Below are positions 18,931 to 29,735 of a stretch of DNA of 64,000 bases, one piece after another. Every line of letters starts with the position of its first letter. The first letter of the stretch is position 1. The notes beneath the pieces were generated by a model, which saw only the letters and a list, made by a program, of their open reading frames with translations, was not told the DNA's origin and did no database searches. The translations under genes and the position numbers were made by a program. The stretch spans positions 620,001-684,000 of the forward strand of contig NZ_CP115784.1 of assembly GCF_027913215.1 (NCBI RefSeq). Direction: 5' to 3'. Source of the DNA: Paracoccus aerodenitrificans. GTDB lineage: Bacteria > Pseudomonadota > Alphaproteobacteria > Rhodobacterales > Rhodobacteraceae.

Positions 18931-20268
18931 TCACAAGCCGTTCGGGATCAGGGTCGAGATGGCGGGCACCAGGATCAGGATGGCCAGCACCACAATATCC
19001 ATCGCCAGGAAGCGCATCACCCCGGCAAAGATCTGGTCCACGGTGATATCCCGCCCGGTGACGTTGCCGATGACAAAGACGTTCAGGCCCACAGGCGGCG
19101 TGATCAACCCGATTTCCAGCAGCTTGACCACGATCACCCCGAACCAGATCAGGTCCATGCCCAGATTGTCGACCATCGGGATCACGAAGGGCAAGGTCAG
19201 CACGATGATCCCCACCGGGTCGAGGAACATGCCCAGAAAGATATACAGCACCGAGATCGCCACCATCAGCAGCAGCGGCGACAGCCCGGCATCGGCCACC
19301 CATTGCGACACCATGCCCGCCGCCCCGGTCAGCGCGACGAAGGACACGAAGATCTTGGCGCAGGCGGCGATCAGGAAGATGGCGGCGGTCTGGATCAGGC
19401 TTTCGCGGATCGCGATCCACATGGACCGCAGGCTTAGCGAGCGTTCGGCGAAGCCGATCAGAATGGTCAGCAGGACGCTGACCGCCGCCGCCTCGGTCGC
19501 GGTGAAGATGCCGCCATAGATGCCGCCGATGATGACGGTGAACAGCACCAGCGCCGGCCAGGCCGACACCGCCGCCCGCAGCCGCGCCCCCCGGACCAGC
19601 GGCGTGGGGTCCACCGGCGCCGCGGACGGATCGCGCGACACCCACCAGAAGACGACGATGACATAGCCCCCCAGCGTCAGAAGACCGGGCAGGATGCCGG
19701 CCAGAAACAGCTTGCTGATCGAGGTCTCGGTAAAGATGCCATACAGGATGAACAGCACCGAGGGCGGGATCAGCGACCCCAGCGTGCCCCCCGCCGCGAC
19801 CGAGGCGGTGGCGAGCCGCGGGTTATAGCCCAGCCGCAGCATCTCCGGCACGCAGATCCGCCCCATGGTCGAGGCGCAGGCGATCGACGACCCCGAAATG
19901 GCCGAGAACCCGGCGCAGCCCATCAGCGAGGCGACGCTGACGCCCCCCGGCACCCGGCGTAGCCAGACATTGGCCGCGTCATAGATGCGGGTGGTGATGC
20001 CGGTGTGATAGGCGATGTTGCCCAGCGCCACGAAGAGCGGGATCATAGACAGGTCATAGGAGTGGATCAGCTCGAAAAAGCTGTTCACGACCATGGACGA
20101 GGTCGGGTTGATGGCGCGTTCCGGGGCAAAGCTGCCGCTGCGGAAGGCATAGATCAGGAAAGTGCCCACGGTCGCCACGCCGGCCAGCACAAAGGCGATC
20201 GGCACGCGCAGCGCCAGCAGCACGATGACCATTCCGAAGGCGACAAGTCCGATGGTTGCTGGATCCAT
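18931..20268 (-). CDS. dctM: TRAP transporter large membrane subunit
   Basis: The 445-residue hydrophobic protein has the repeated helices of DctM permeases and the motif GGTLGSLIPPSVLFILYGIF. It is the ion-driven channel of a tripartite transporter that takes up organic acids from the periplasm with the help of DctP. The gene begins two bases after dctQ and ends just before iclR. Substrate specificity cannot be read from the sequence; the operon suggests a dicarboxylate. Confidence 0.94.
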   Translation of the reverse strand: MDPATIGLVAFGMVIVLLALRVPIAFVLAGVATVGTFLIYAFRSGSFAPERAINPTSSMVVNSFFELIHSYDLSMIPLFVALGNIAYHTGITTRIYDAANVWLRRVPGGVSVASLMGCAGFSAISGSSIACASTMGRICVPEMLRLGYNPRLATASVAAGGTLGSLIPPSVLFILYGIFTETSISKLFLAGILPGLLTLGGYVIVVFWWVSRDPSAAPVDPTPLVRGARLRAAVSAWPALVLFTVIIGGIYGGIFTATEAAAVSVLLTILIGFAERSLSLRSMWIAIRESLIQTAAIFLIAACAKIFVSFVALTGAAGMVSQWVADAGLSPLLLMVAISVLYIFLGMFLDPVGIIVLTLPFVIPMVDNLGMDLIWFGVIVVKLLEIGLITPPVGLNVFVIGNVTGRDITVDQIFAGVMRFLAMDIVVLAILILVPAISTLIPNGL

Positions 20269-20269
20269 C

Positions 20270-20776
20270 TCAGACGGACTCCTCTTCGGTGTGGGTGGTG
20301 ACGGTCCCGGTGCGGCGCAGTTCCAGCGCGTCTTCCAGCGCGACCAGCGCCAGCCGGATCGTCATGATCACAAGGCCCAGAAGAAAGGCCAGCTTCATGG
20401 GCCAGCGCGGGATGCCCAGAAGCCCGTCATAGAACTCGTTCGACCGCCACGATCCGGCAAGGTTGCGCCAGCTGGCATAGATCAGCGGCAGCACGGCCAG
20501 CAGCGCGATGATCCAGCCGAAAACGATCAGCCGGCCCCGCATCCGCGGCGACATGCGGTCGGTGACGAAGGTGACGGCGATATGGGCGCGGCTGGCCGTG
20601 GCCGCCGCCAGCGGAAAGACGATGGTGGGGATCATCAGCTCGCGGACGATGATGACGATGTCGGGCACGCTCCAGCCGAAGAACTGGCGGCCGATCACAT
20701 TGGCGCTGATCGCCAGCGTCAGCGCCAGGGTCGAGACGACCGCGAATTCAAGCAGGATACGTTCGATGGCCTTCAT
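20270..20776 (-). CDS. dctQ: TRAP transporter small membrane subunit
   Basis: The 168-residue protein has four hydrophobic segments and the DctQ-type sequence ISANVIGRQFFGWSVPDIV in its first half. It pairs with DctM in the inner membrane. It is separated from dctP by 124 bases that hold a stem-loop, and touches dctM downstream. Confidence 0.92.
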   Translation of the reverse strand: MKAIERILLEFAVVSTLALTLAISANVIGRQFFGWSVPDIVIIVRELMIPTIVFPLAAATASRAHIAVTFVTDRMSPRMRGRLIVFGWIIALLAVLPLIYASWRNLAGSWRSNEFYDGLLGIPRWPMKLAFLLGLVIMTIRLALVALEDALELRRTGTVTTHTEEESV

Positions 20777-20850
20777 GGTCGCACCTCCGGGTCCGGTCGG
20801 ACGGGTTCGATCAAGGGATGGCCGGGACCGATGGCGGTCGGGCCGGAAAA

Positions 20851-20878
20851 CGGGCGCGCGTGGGGATCGGCGCGCCCG
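20851..20878 (-). terminator. Stem-loop between dctP and dctQM
   Basis: CGGGCGCGC and GCGCGCCCG form a 9-bp stem with a 10-base loop, followed on the minus strand by TTTT. This is a weak intrinsic terminator or processing hairpin placed just after the dctP stop. In transporter operons such a hairpin often keeps the binding protein more abundant than the membrane subunits. Confidence 0.6.
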
Positions 20879-20900
20879 CTTCTGTCAGGTCAGGCGGGGC

Positions 20901-21956
20901 TTAGTTGGCCTTGGGCGCCCAGGGATAGCCCTGCTCGTCGCGCTGCTTGGTGTATTCCACGATCAGCGCGGTGTATTCGTCCACCAGCCCTTGACCGTCG
21001 AGACCCGCAGCATTCGCGCGCTCGATCCACTCGCCGACATATTTCTTGCCGCCTTCGGCCAGACGCGCGCGATCCTCGTCCGAGATCTTCAGGACCGGAG
21101 TGCCCTGATCTTCCAGAATCTTGACAGAGCGGGCGTTGGCGTCGGTCAGGATGCGGGCAAATTCATCGGCCAGCCCCTCGCCCGCGGTCATGATCGCGGT
21201 CTGCTGCTCGGGCGTCAGCGCGTCGAAGCTGTCCTTGTTCATCATGATGCCAAGGGCGCCGATCTGGCCGAAATCCAGCTCGGTATAGCTGTCGAAGACC
21301 TCGTCGAACTTCAGCGCCTCGACCAGATAGGGATAGGTCTGGGTGCAGTCGATCAGGCCCGTGTCCAGCCCCTGAAACGCCTCGTAGACCGACATGTCGA
21401 CCGGGGTCGCGCCAAGGTCGTGGAAAACCTTGCCATAGGCGCCGACGCCGCGGATCTTCAGACCCTTGACGTCGTCCAGCGACTCGATGGTCGCGCCCTT
21501 GCACCCGACCTGCACGGCCGATGTGGTATAGGTGCCGATATAGACCAGGTTCTGGCTGGCCAGGTTCTCCCTGATCTGCGCGTTCTCGCGCATCAGCTTG
21601 TCAGTGGCCTTCATTCCCACCCAAGGATCGGGGTTTGGAATCGGCAGGTCGGCCAGGCCATAGGCGATCATGTCCTGCGGAAAATAAACCCCAATGACCG
21701 AGCCCATGTCGGCGACACCATCCCGGATCGACTGAACGGCGACCTTCTCGGAAAACAGCGCGCCGCCCCAGTTCACGTCGATGGTGAGTTCGCCGTTTGT
21801 CCGTTCGGCGACCTGGTCGACGAACCACTGCGTGGCCTCGGCGCGCACGCCGCGGTTGGGACCGGCCTCGCCGTAGATCAGCGTCATGGCCATCGCCGCG
21901 GACGAGGCCGAGCAGAGCAGGCCGAGGGTCAGGAAACTTGTCGTCAGAAAGCGCAT
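20901..21956 (-). CDS. dctP: TRAP transporter periplasmic binding protein
   Basis: The 351-residue protein starts with a signal peptide (MRFLTTSFLTLGLLCSASSA, cleavage after AMA) and continues with the DctP fold, including LKIRGVGAYGKVFHDLGATP and the helix ending in NARSVKILEDQG. ATG 21956 is chosen because GGGAGGAG lies upstream at normal distance; a frame extending to 22010 would hide the signal. It binds the substrate and hands it to DctQM. First gene of the operon, divergent from the membrane protein gene at 22178. Confidence 0.94.
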   Translation of the reverse strand: MRFLTTSFLTLGLLCSASSAAMAMTLIYGEAGPNRGVRAEATQWFVDQVAERTNGELTIDVNWGGALFSEKVAVQSIRDGVADMGSVIGVYFPQDMIAYGLADLPIPNPDPWVGMKATDKLMRENAQIRENLASQNLVYIGTYTTSAVQVGCKGATIESLDDVKGLKIRGVGAYGKVFHDLGATPVDMSVYEAFQGLDTGLIDCTQTYPYLVEALKFDEVFDSYTELDFGQIGALGIMMNKDSFDALTPEQQTAIMTAGEGLADEFARILTDANARSVKILEDQGTPVLKISDEDRARLAEGGKKYVGEWIERANAAGLDGQGLVDEYTALIVEYTKQRDEQGYPWAPKAN

Positions 21957-22075
21957 GATGATTCTCCTCCCGTTCCAATTAGTAGCACATTGTGCCATAC
22001 AATGGAACAAACTTGCGTCGCCTCGAGAAAATTTGCGAGAGTGGCGCGGAGGCTTCGCAGAAAGGATAAAGAGTC

Positions 22076-22177
22076 GTGTTCAACTTGGCGGGAGAGGGCG
22101 TCGTCTTCATTTCCGGCCACGATGCCTGGCTCTACTGCGGCCGGCTGCGCACGCCCGCTGCCCGGACGCCCGCCTGA
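22076..22177 (+). CDS. Possible 33-residue leader ORF
   Basis: GTG at 22076 follows an AAAGGATAAAGA stretch and opens a frame of 33 codons (MFNLAGEGVVFISGHDAWLY and onward) that ends in TGA immediately before the ATG of the next gene. Its product resembles nothing I know. It may be a translationally coupled leader or a remnant; the call rests only on the ribosome-site-like stretch and the stop-start contact. Confidence 0.25.
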   Translation: MFNLAGEGVVFISGHDAWLYCGRLRTPAARTPA

Positions 22178-23608
22178 ATGCAGCCTTTTCCCCCGCCGGA
22201 ACGCTCTGCCCGCACGTTGGTCGCACAGGGCTGCATCATCGTCGTCATTCTGGCGTCCCTTGCCGGCATCTTCATCCACTCTGCCGCCATCGGCCTGACC
22301 GCCGGCGCGGCGCTGGCGGTCTTTCTTGTCCTGTGCTGGCGGCAGTTTACTATCGCCACGTGGTTGACCGTCGGCCTTTGCGCCCTGCTGCTGGCCGCGG
22401 CAATGGTGTGCGGCATCGACATCGAGACGCTGTCCCGGGGGCTTGAGCGGATGGCTTTCCTGGCAGCGCTGCTGGCGCTTCTGGGCGCGCTGCGGGTGGT
22501 TGCCTCGGAGGCACCCGAGGTCGTCCGCGCCGGACGCTATCTCACGACCCGCCCGCCCGGCCGGCGCTATCTGGCAATGAACTTCGGCGGCCATGTCTTC
22601 GGCGTCCTGATCAATCTCGGCGGCATCGCGCTGCTGCTGGACATGACGCGGCGGTCGCTGGAGGAAACGAGCGCGCATCTGCCCCCGGATTTGCGGGAAT
22701 GGCGGCTGCGCCGGATAACGACAGCCGTGCTGCGCGGCTTTGCGCTGGCCCCGCTCTGGTCGCCCATCGGGCTTGGGTTGAACGCCCTGCTGCTGGCGAT
22801 GCCCGAACTGGAATACGCCGACATCGGGCCTGCGGGGTTGCTGGCAGCGGCGCTGTTCCTTGCTTGGGGCTGGTTTCTGGACTGGGCGGGGGCGCCGCGC
22901 ATCCCGCTTACGTCGCGGGCAGCCCCTCGACCGGATGCCGCCGACCGGGGCGGGGTTGCGCTGCTGGTGATGCATGTGGCGCTGCTGGCTGGGCTGGTCT
23001 TCGGGCTGCACGCGGCCACCGGGCTGCAGTTCCAGCAGGCGCTGCTGATCGCCGTGCCGGGCTACAGCCTGGCTTGGGCGGCGCGGATCGGGCGCGGCGG
23101 TCCGGGCCGCGCGGGTGCCGCGATGCGCCGCGCCACCGCCGGGACGATCCGGCGCTTTCCCCTGGCCGCCGCCGAGATCGGCGTCTTCGCCTCGGCGGGG
23201 CTTCTGTCGGTGCTGGCGCTGGAACTGCTGCCGATCGACCGGGTGCAGGCGCTGGTCGCCGCGCTGATCGGGGCCCCCTGGCAGATGGTCGTCCTGCTCA
23301 ACCTCTCCATGTTCGCGCTGGCCACGGCAGGGGTGAACCCGATCATCACGGCCTCCGTCCTGGGCGGCCTCGTGACGCAACTGGACGTGCCGGGACTGAG
23401 CGATGCGGCCGCGGCGCTGTGCCTTGCGGGAACCTGGAGCTGCGTCATGGGCTTCACGCCGCTGATGACGACGGTGGTCTATGCCGGCGCATTGGTCGGA
23501 CGGCCCGCGGCGGTCGTGGGCTTCCGCTGGAACGGGCTCTACTGCCTGTCAGGGCTGGCCCTGTGGACGATCGGGATGGCGCTGCTCGTGCAATCGGGCC
23601 TGATGTGA
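22178..23608 (+). CDS. Polytopic inner-membrane protein, probable transporter
   Basis: The 476-residue protein is strongly hydrophobic with about ten to twelve membrane segments, for example TIATWLTVGLCALLLAAAMV and ALWTIGMALLVQSGLM at the end. A conserved-looking loop NFGGHVFGVLINLGGIALLL and a FALATAGVNPIITASVLGGL segment resemble the paired re-entrant helices of ion-coupled transporters (ArsB/NhaD or TRAP-like), but I cannot name a family. It is divergent from the TRAP operon and may share its control region. Confidence 0.7.
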   Translation: MQPFPPPERSARTLVAQGCIIVVILASLAGIFIHSAAIGLTAGAALAVFLVLCWRQFTIATWLTVGLCALLLAAAMVCGIDIETLSRGLERMAFLAALLALLGALRVVASEAPEVVRAGRYLTTRPPGRRYLAMNFGGHVFGVLINLGGIALLLDMTRRSLEETSAHLPPDLREWRLRRITTAVLRGFALAPLWSPIGLGLNALLLAMPELEYADIGPAGLLAAALFLAWGWFLDWAGAPRIPLTSRAAPRPDAADRGGVALLVMHVALLAGLVFGLHAATGLQFQQALLIAVPGYSLAWAARIGRGGPGRAGAAMRRATAGTIRRFPLAAAEIGVFASAGLLSVLALELLPIDRVQALVAALIGAPWQMVVLLNLSMFALATAGVNPIITASVLGGLVTQLDVPGLSDAAAALCLAGTWSCVMGFTPLMTTVVYAGALVGRPAAVVGFRWNGLYCLSGLALWTIGMALLVQSGLM

Positions 23609-23609
23609 G

Positions 23610-23928
23610 GCTCGCCCCCCTTTTCTTCTGCCACTTGGACAACGGCGCGATGGATGCTGGCGACCGAGGGCTGCGGATCGAGAAGGGCCAGACCCTCGAT
23701 CAGTTCGACCATCTCCTTCGGGAAGATGCGCGTCCCGGCTTCCGGCCGGATCGGACGTGCAGGGCCTGCCGGCCCATCCGCCCGGTCGCGGGCCGGCCAG
23801 CGGCGCGCGGTCCGCATCGGGAGGCCCGCCCCGGCTGCCACCCTTGATGGTGGAGGTGCGGGCGCCGCAGGGCCATGCGGCGGGCGGCGTCCGCCCTGTC
23901 CGGCCCCATCCTCCGGTCCCTCCGTCAT
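23610..23928 (-). pseudogene. N-terminal remnant of a Mu/TniA-type transposase
   Basis: The minus-strand frame contains MRTARRWPARDRADGPAGPA and FPKEMVELIEGLALLDPQPS, which match the helix-turn-helix part of Mu-like DDE transposases (ISMu or TniA: RTA.RW..RYRADG..GLAR..R). Homology stops near 23610 at the stop codon of the membrane protein, so the catalytic core is lost. The preceding 30 residues are low-complexity. It lies 200 bases from a divergent resolvase, which suggests a decayed Tn402/Tn5053-like unit. Confidence 0.6.
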
Positions 23929-24127
23929 GATGGTCTTCCCGTCCGCAAGGGGATGGTTCACCGGACGGTCTGAGAATGCGGCGCGGCTCCCTGTAGATTT
24001 CTGCGTTTGATGGCGGAAGTCATTCTCATTTGATTGGTACGTTTATGGTATCATTGATGGGGCCTTTAGTGTTACATTCGGGCACGGTCCGCTCTGTGCG
24101 CGGCCTCGTCATGACCAGGAGGCACCC

Positions 24128-24730
24128 ATGTCAGAGACCCGCATTGGCTACGCCCGCTGCTCGACCGACAAGCAGGACCTCGCCGCGCAGCGGGTCGCGC
24201 TCCTCGATCTCGATGTGGCGGAAGACCGGATCTATACCGATCATGGCCTGACGGGCACCAACCGGGAGCGGCCGGGTCTCGCGCAGGCCCTGGCCGCAGT
24301 CCGTGAAGGCGACACGCTTGTCGTCCCGAAGCTCGACCGGCTGGCGCGGTCGGTCCCGGACGCCCGCGCCATCGCCGACGAGTTGGCGACGCGCGGGGTC
24401 AAACTGGCATTGGGAGCATCGGTCCACGATCCGACCGATCCGATGGGCAGGATGTTCTTCAACATCCTGGCCACGTTCGCCGAGTTCGAGGCTGACCTGA
24501 TACGCATGCGCACCAGGGAAGGCATGGCGGTTGCGCGCGCCAAAGGAAAGCTGAAGGGCAAGAAGCCCAAGCTCTCGGATCGCCGTCAGACGGAGTTGCG
24601 CCGCATGTATGACACGGGCGATTATTCGATCACCGATCTGGCGGAGCTGTTCGCCGTCTCGCGGCCGACCGTGTATCGCGTCCTGCAGCGGATACCGGGC
24701 GCCGATGGAGCCTCATCAGCCGCGCGGTAG
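24128..24730 (+). CDS. Resolvase-type serine recombinase
   Basis: The 200-residue protein is a small serine recombinase. It has IGYARCSTDKQDLAAQRVAL with the catalytic Ser near residue 12, the LDRLARS segment with the active-site arginine, and the E-helix FAEFEADLIRMRTREGMAVA. A C-terminal helix-turn-helix (DYSITDLAELFAVSRPTVYR) binds the res site. Length is normal for Tn3 or TniR resolvases. The AT-rich stretch 24015-24060 upstream probably holds res subsites. The ribosome site AGGAGG precedes ATG 24128. Confidence 0.9.
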   Translation: MSETRIGYARCSTDKQDLAAQRVALLDLDVAEDRIYTDHGLTGTNRERPGLAQALAAVREGDTLVVPKLDRLARSVPDARAIADELATRGVKLALGASVHDPTDPMGRMFFNILATFAEFEADLIRMRTREGMAVARAKGKLKGKKPKLSDRRQTELRRMYDTGDYSITDLAELFAVSRPTVYRVLQRIPGADGASSAAR

Positions 24731-25296
24731 AGGATCGTCACTGCGCCTGTGCAATAAGCGCCCCGCGGGCACGGCTACGGCAACCCGAAGGGCGGAGAGC
24801 CGACTTGCGGCAGTGCGGCGCAGCATTGGCAACAATCTGTAATAAGCCGACATTCAGGGGCAAGATCACGAGAGACCGGCACGAGCTACTGGTCGGGCGG
24901 GATTTGCACCTACGACCTTCAGGTTATGAGCAGATCAGAGGCGAAATTCGGGCACCCCGTAATTTCAGTATGTTACGGGACAATCGATTGATTTATTGCG
25001 ATTTCCATGCCGACGCTCAACTGCATTGAGCGACATCTGACGGAACAACCTGCACGAGAACTGCAGCCAAGGGTTGAGGTGGCGTTGAGGTAGATGATTT
25101 TTCCAGCATCGTAAGTCTGACAACAAAAGTGCGGCCCATGCGTTGCCAGCAAGAGAGGGCCCGCTGAGAAGAAAACTCACATCTCCAACGGTTGTCGTTT
25201 ATGTAGTCGCCCTGATGGAAAGCCGCGTCATCTGTTTTGGACTACCCTGATCGGGCTGAAACCGAAATTTCAAACCCACACGCCACCTCCTCAACC
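24731..25296. other. Non-coding region between resolvase and copper ATPase
   Basis: No gene is seen in these 566 bases. They contain the tRNA-fMet fragment at 24890-24931 and otherwise AT-richer sequence of unclear origin. The region probably marks one boundary of the copper island. Confidence 0.45.
24890..24931 (-). tRNA. 3' fragment of a tRNA-fMet gene (pseudo-tRNA, possible att site)
   Basis: On the minus strand the bases read from the CAT anticodon loop (CTCATAACCTGAAGG) through TCGTAGG and AAATCCCGCC to a 3' CCA. This matches the 3' half of alphaproteobacterial initiator tRNA closely, with changes in the T-loop (TGCAAAT for TTCAAAT). The 5' arm of the anticodon stem, the D-arm and the 5' acceptor strand are missing, so it cannot be a working tRNA. 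Such 3' fragments are typical leftovers where integrative elements recombine into tRNA genes. Confidence 0.55.
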
Positions 25297-27660
<2,364 letters not shown>

Positions 27661-27676
27661 GACTCTCTCCCGGCAG

Positions 27677-27726
27677 ATACCTATAGGGGGTATATCAGAC
27701 TTGCTCTATACCCCTTGAGGGTATAG
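27677..27726. promoter_or_regulatory. Two CsoR-type operator palindromes
   Basis: CTATACCC at 27706-27713 and GGGTATAG at 27719-27726 form a perfect 8-bp inverted repeat with a 5-base spacer. A second, ATACC-N7-GGTAT, is at 27677-27693. The TA-CCC/GGG-TA pattern is that of CsoR/DUF156 copper repressor sites. They lie between the divergent copA and csoR genes and should control both. Confidence 0.72.
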
Positions 27727-27760
27727 TACAAGCCTCAGATGTTGAAGTTCGGAGCCCTCC

Positions 27761-28042
27761 TTGGCGCATGACAAGCAGAACCGAGACGCGATCCTGAAGC
27801 GGCTTTCCCGCCTGAACGGTCAGGTGCAGGGCGTCTCGCGCATGGTCCAGGATGGGCGCTATTGCGTCGACATCCTGAACCAGACCGCCGCCATCCGGTC
27901 TGCCCTGCGCGGCGTCGAACGCTTGCTGATCGAGGATCACGCGCGAAGCTGCATGGAAGACGCGATCCAATCCGGCGATCAGGACCGTCAGCGGGTGATG
28001 TTCCGCGAGGTCGTCGAACTGATGGAAAAGGTACGCGACTGA
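27761..28042 (+). CDS. csoR: CsoR-type copper-sensing repressor
   Basis: This 93-residue all-helical DUF156 protein carries the Cu(I) ligand set Cys35 (RYCVDIL), His60 and Cys64 (DHARSCMEDA). Metal binding releases the tetramer from the operator. The start is TTG at 27761, supported by GGAG six bases upstream and the absence of an earlier ATG. The stop TGA overlaps the next ATG (TGATG), coupling it to the following secreted protein. Related FrmR/RcnR sensors use other ligands, and the copper gene context supports CsoR. Confidence 0.9.
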   Translation: MAHDKQNRDAILKRLSRLNGQVQGVSRMVQDGRYCVDILNQTAAIRSALRGVERLLIEDHARSCMEDAIQSGDQDRQRVMFREVVELMEKVRD

Positions 28043-28365
28043 TGCGGTTCCTGCTATCGGCACTGCTTGCCGTCATGCTGGCGGTGACGATGCCACTGGC
28101 CCTGACCGGCGCCGCCTCGGCGGAAGCATCGTCGATGGCCTCGATGGCCGAAACATCCGCGTCGCCAGTCGCGCATGAATGCTGCACCACGCAGCCGGAT
28201 TCTCCACATGGCGACTGTGCGGCCTGTGCCGCCATCGGCAATGCCGAAATCACGCCCAACGCGGCCCGCTTGCCACGCCGAATCCGACACTTTCCCCCGC
28301 TGCAAGATATGAAATCGGCCAGGCCGCGCTTGCCGCTGCCCCCTCCGCGATCCGCTGCTCTCTGA
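28042..28365 (+). CDS. Small exported Cys/His-containing protein
   Basis: The 107-residue product has a signal peptide (FLLSALLAVMLAVTMPLALT) and a mature part with HECCTTQ, HGDCAACAAIG, suggesting periplasmic metal binding. Proteins of this kind are common in copper-resistance clusters but I do not know the family name. It starts on the stop codon of csoR, so it should be copper-regulated. Confidence 0.7.
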   Translation: MRFLLSALLAVMLAVTMPLALTGAASAEASSMASMAETSASPVAHECCTTQPDSPHGDCAACAAIGNAEITPNAARLPRRIRHFPPLQDMKSARPRLPLPPPRSAAL

Positions 28366-28458
28366 CGCCACATGGCCCGAGGGGCCACAAGCCGATCAAC
28401 TGCGCCATGACAGGGATGAATGACCCTACGGCGCGCAATATCCTGAAAGACATCAGAT

Positions 28459-28938
28459 ATGAGCAATCATCACTTCTCGCGTCGCGGGGCGATCCTTGCG
28501 GTCGCGGCGATACTGTCGACAGCCTCTACCCTTGCCTTTGCCGCCATCGGTTCGGACGAAAAGCCGAACCTGCTGAGTGTCACCAAGGACCCCGGCTGCG
28601 GCTGCTGCGGCGCCTGGGCCGATCTGGCCATCGAGGCGGGGTTCGAGGTCGAGATCACTGAGGCCAGCGACTATGTCGGTATGAAGCGCGACGCCGCTGT
28701 GCCCGAAAACCTGTGGTCCTGCCACACGACCCGGATCAGCGGCTATATCGTCGAGGGCCATGTGCCCTTCGCGGCCATAAGGCAGCTTCTGGAACAGCGC
28801 CCCGACATTACCGGGATCGCCGTGCCGGGGATGCCCGCCGACTCGCCGGGCATGGGTGGCGGGGTCGAGGCCACCGCCGAGGTCATCGCCTGGGGCGGCA
28901 TTGCCGGTGACGGTCGCGCCTTTCCGCTGGACGGGTAG
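28459..28938 (+). CDS. DUF411 metal-binding protein
   Basis: The 159-residue exported protein has an N-terminal signal (ILAVAAILSTASTLAFA) and the DUF411 hallmark KDPGCGCCGAWADLAIEAGF, a thioredoxin-like CGCC site, with IVEGHVPFAAI and GIAVPGMPADSPGM further on. DUF411 proteins accompany copper and silver resistance genes. It is followed three bases later by the cytochrome c gene. Confidence 0.88.
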   Translation: MSNHHFSRRGAILAVAAILSTASTLAFAAIGSDEKPNLLSVTKDPGCGCCGAWADLAIEAGFEVEITEASDYVGMKRDAAVPENLWSCHTTRISGYIVEGHVPFAAIRQLLEQRPDITGIAVPGMPADSPGMGGGVEATAEVIAWGGIAGDGRAFPLDG

Positions 28939-28941
28939 CAG

Positions 28942-29397
28942 ATGACGCGCAACGCACTCATCCTCATCGCAGCGGTCGGTCTGGCCGCTGCGATCCTGAT
29001 CCTCTGGCGCGGCAGCGGGGCCACCGGAACAGCCGCGCAGGATCAGGCCGTGATCGCGCTTGGCCAGCGGCTCTACGTCGATAACTGCGCCAGTTGCCAC
29101 GGCGCCGATCTGGAAGGCCAGCCGGACTGGCAGACCCCGCTCGCAAGTGGCCGCTATCCGGCGCCCCCGCATGACGAGACCGGTCACACATGGCATCACG
29201 CCGACGCGCTTCTGGTACAGATCATTCGCGACGGCACGGCCGCCGTGGTCGGCGATGGGTATAAAAGTGACATGCCCGGCTTCGGCGATGTCATGAGTGA
29301 CGACCAAATCGCCGCCGTTCTGGCCTATATCAAATCTACCTGGCCTGAACGGGAACGGGCAATCCAGAGCCGCATCACCAAGGACAGCGCGCCGTAA
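28942..29397 (+). CDS. Membrane-anchored c-type cytochrome
   Basis: The 151-residue protein has one N-terminal membrane anchor (ALILIAAVGLAAAILILW) and a heme-binding motif CASCH at residues 49-53, with an axial Met in SDMPGFGDVMSDDQIAAVLA. Its position after DUF411 and near multicopper oxidase genes suggests a periplasmic electron-transfer role in copper handling. A single heme is predicted. Confidence 0.88.
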   Translation: MTRNALILIAAVGLAAAILILWRGSGATGTAAQDQAVIALGQRLYVDNCASCHGADLEGQPDWQTPLASGRYPAPPHDETGHTWHHADALLVQIIRDGTAAVVGDGYKSDMPGFGDVMSDDQIAAVLAYIKSTWPERERAIQSRITKDSAP

Positions 29398-29435
29398 CAC
29401 CCCGGCGCGACACCACCATAGCCAAGGAGTTTCCC

Positions 29436-29708
29436 ATGAAGAAAAGAACCGCCGCCATCGCCCTGACGCTGCTCGTCCTTGCCGGATGCGCGGCCCAGGC
29501 GCCCGATATCGCTGCCGAAGCGGCCTCGCCGTATCCCATTCCGAACGAGGTCGTCGCCATCGCCGGCCCCAACCAGGACCTGACAACGGCGCGGCTGGAC
29601 CCGGCGGATGATTGCTATTGGTATTATCATGTCGGGCCGGTCGAAACGACGCTGGTGCCGCTGCGGGCGGCCAACGGCAACCATATCTGCAACGCGCGTA
29701 CGTCCTGA
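29436..29708 (+). CDS. Small lipoprotein
   Basis: The 90-residue protein has a lipobox (LLVLAGCAAQ) with the lipidated Cys near residue 18. The mature part contains DDCYWYYHVGPVETTLVPLR and a C-terminal Cys. AAGGAG precedes the ATG. It ends the plus-strand copper gene series and faces the convergent transpeptidase gene. No function can be assigned. Confidence 0.75.
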   Translation: MKKRTAAIALTLLVLAGCAAQAPDIAAEAASPYPIPNEVVAIAGPNQDLTTARLDPADDCYWYYHVGPVETTLVPLRAANGNHICNARTS

Positions 29709-29735
29709 CGCCCGGCCTCGCCAGAGGGCGACCGT

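Noticed and set aside
21944..23380. 478-codon minus-strand frame opposite the membrane protein
   Set aside because: The product is Gln/Arg/Gly-rich without motif, whereas the plus strand gives an ordered series of membrane helices.
24890..24931. Complete tRNA-fMet gene
   Set aside because: The 5' half, the D-arm and one side of the anticodon stem do not match; only a 3' fragment is present.
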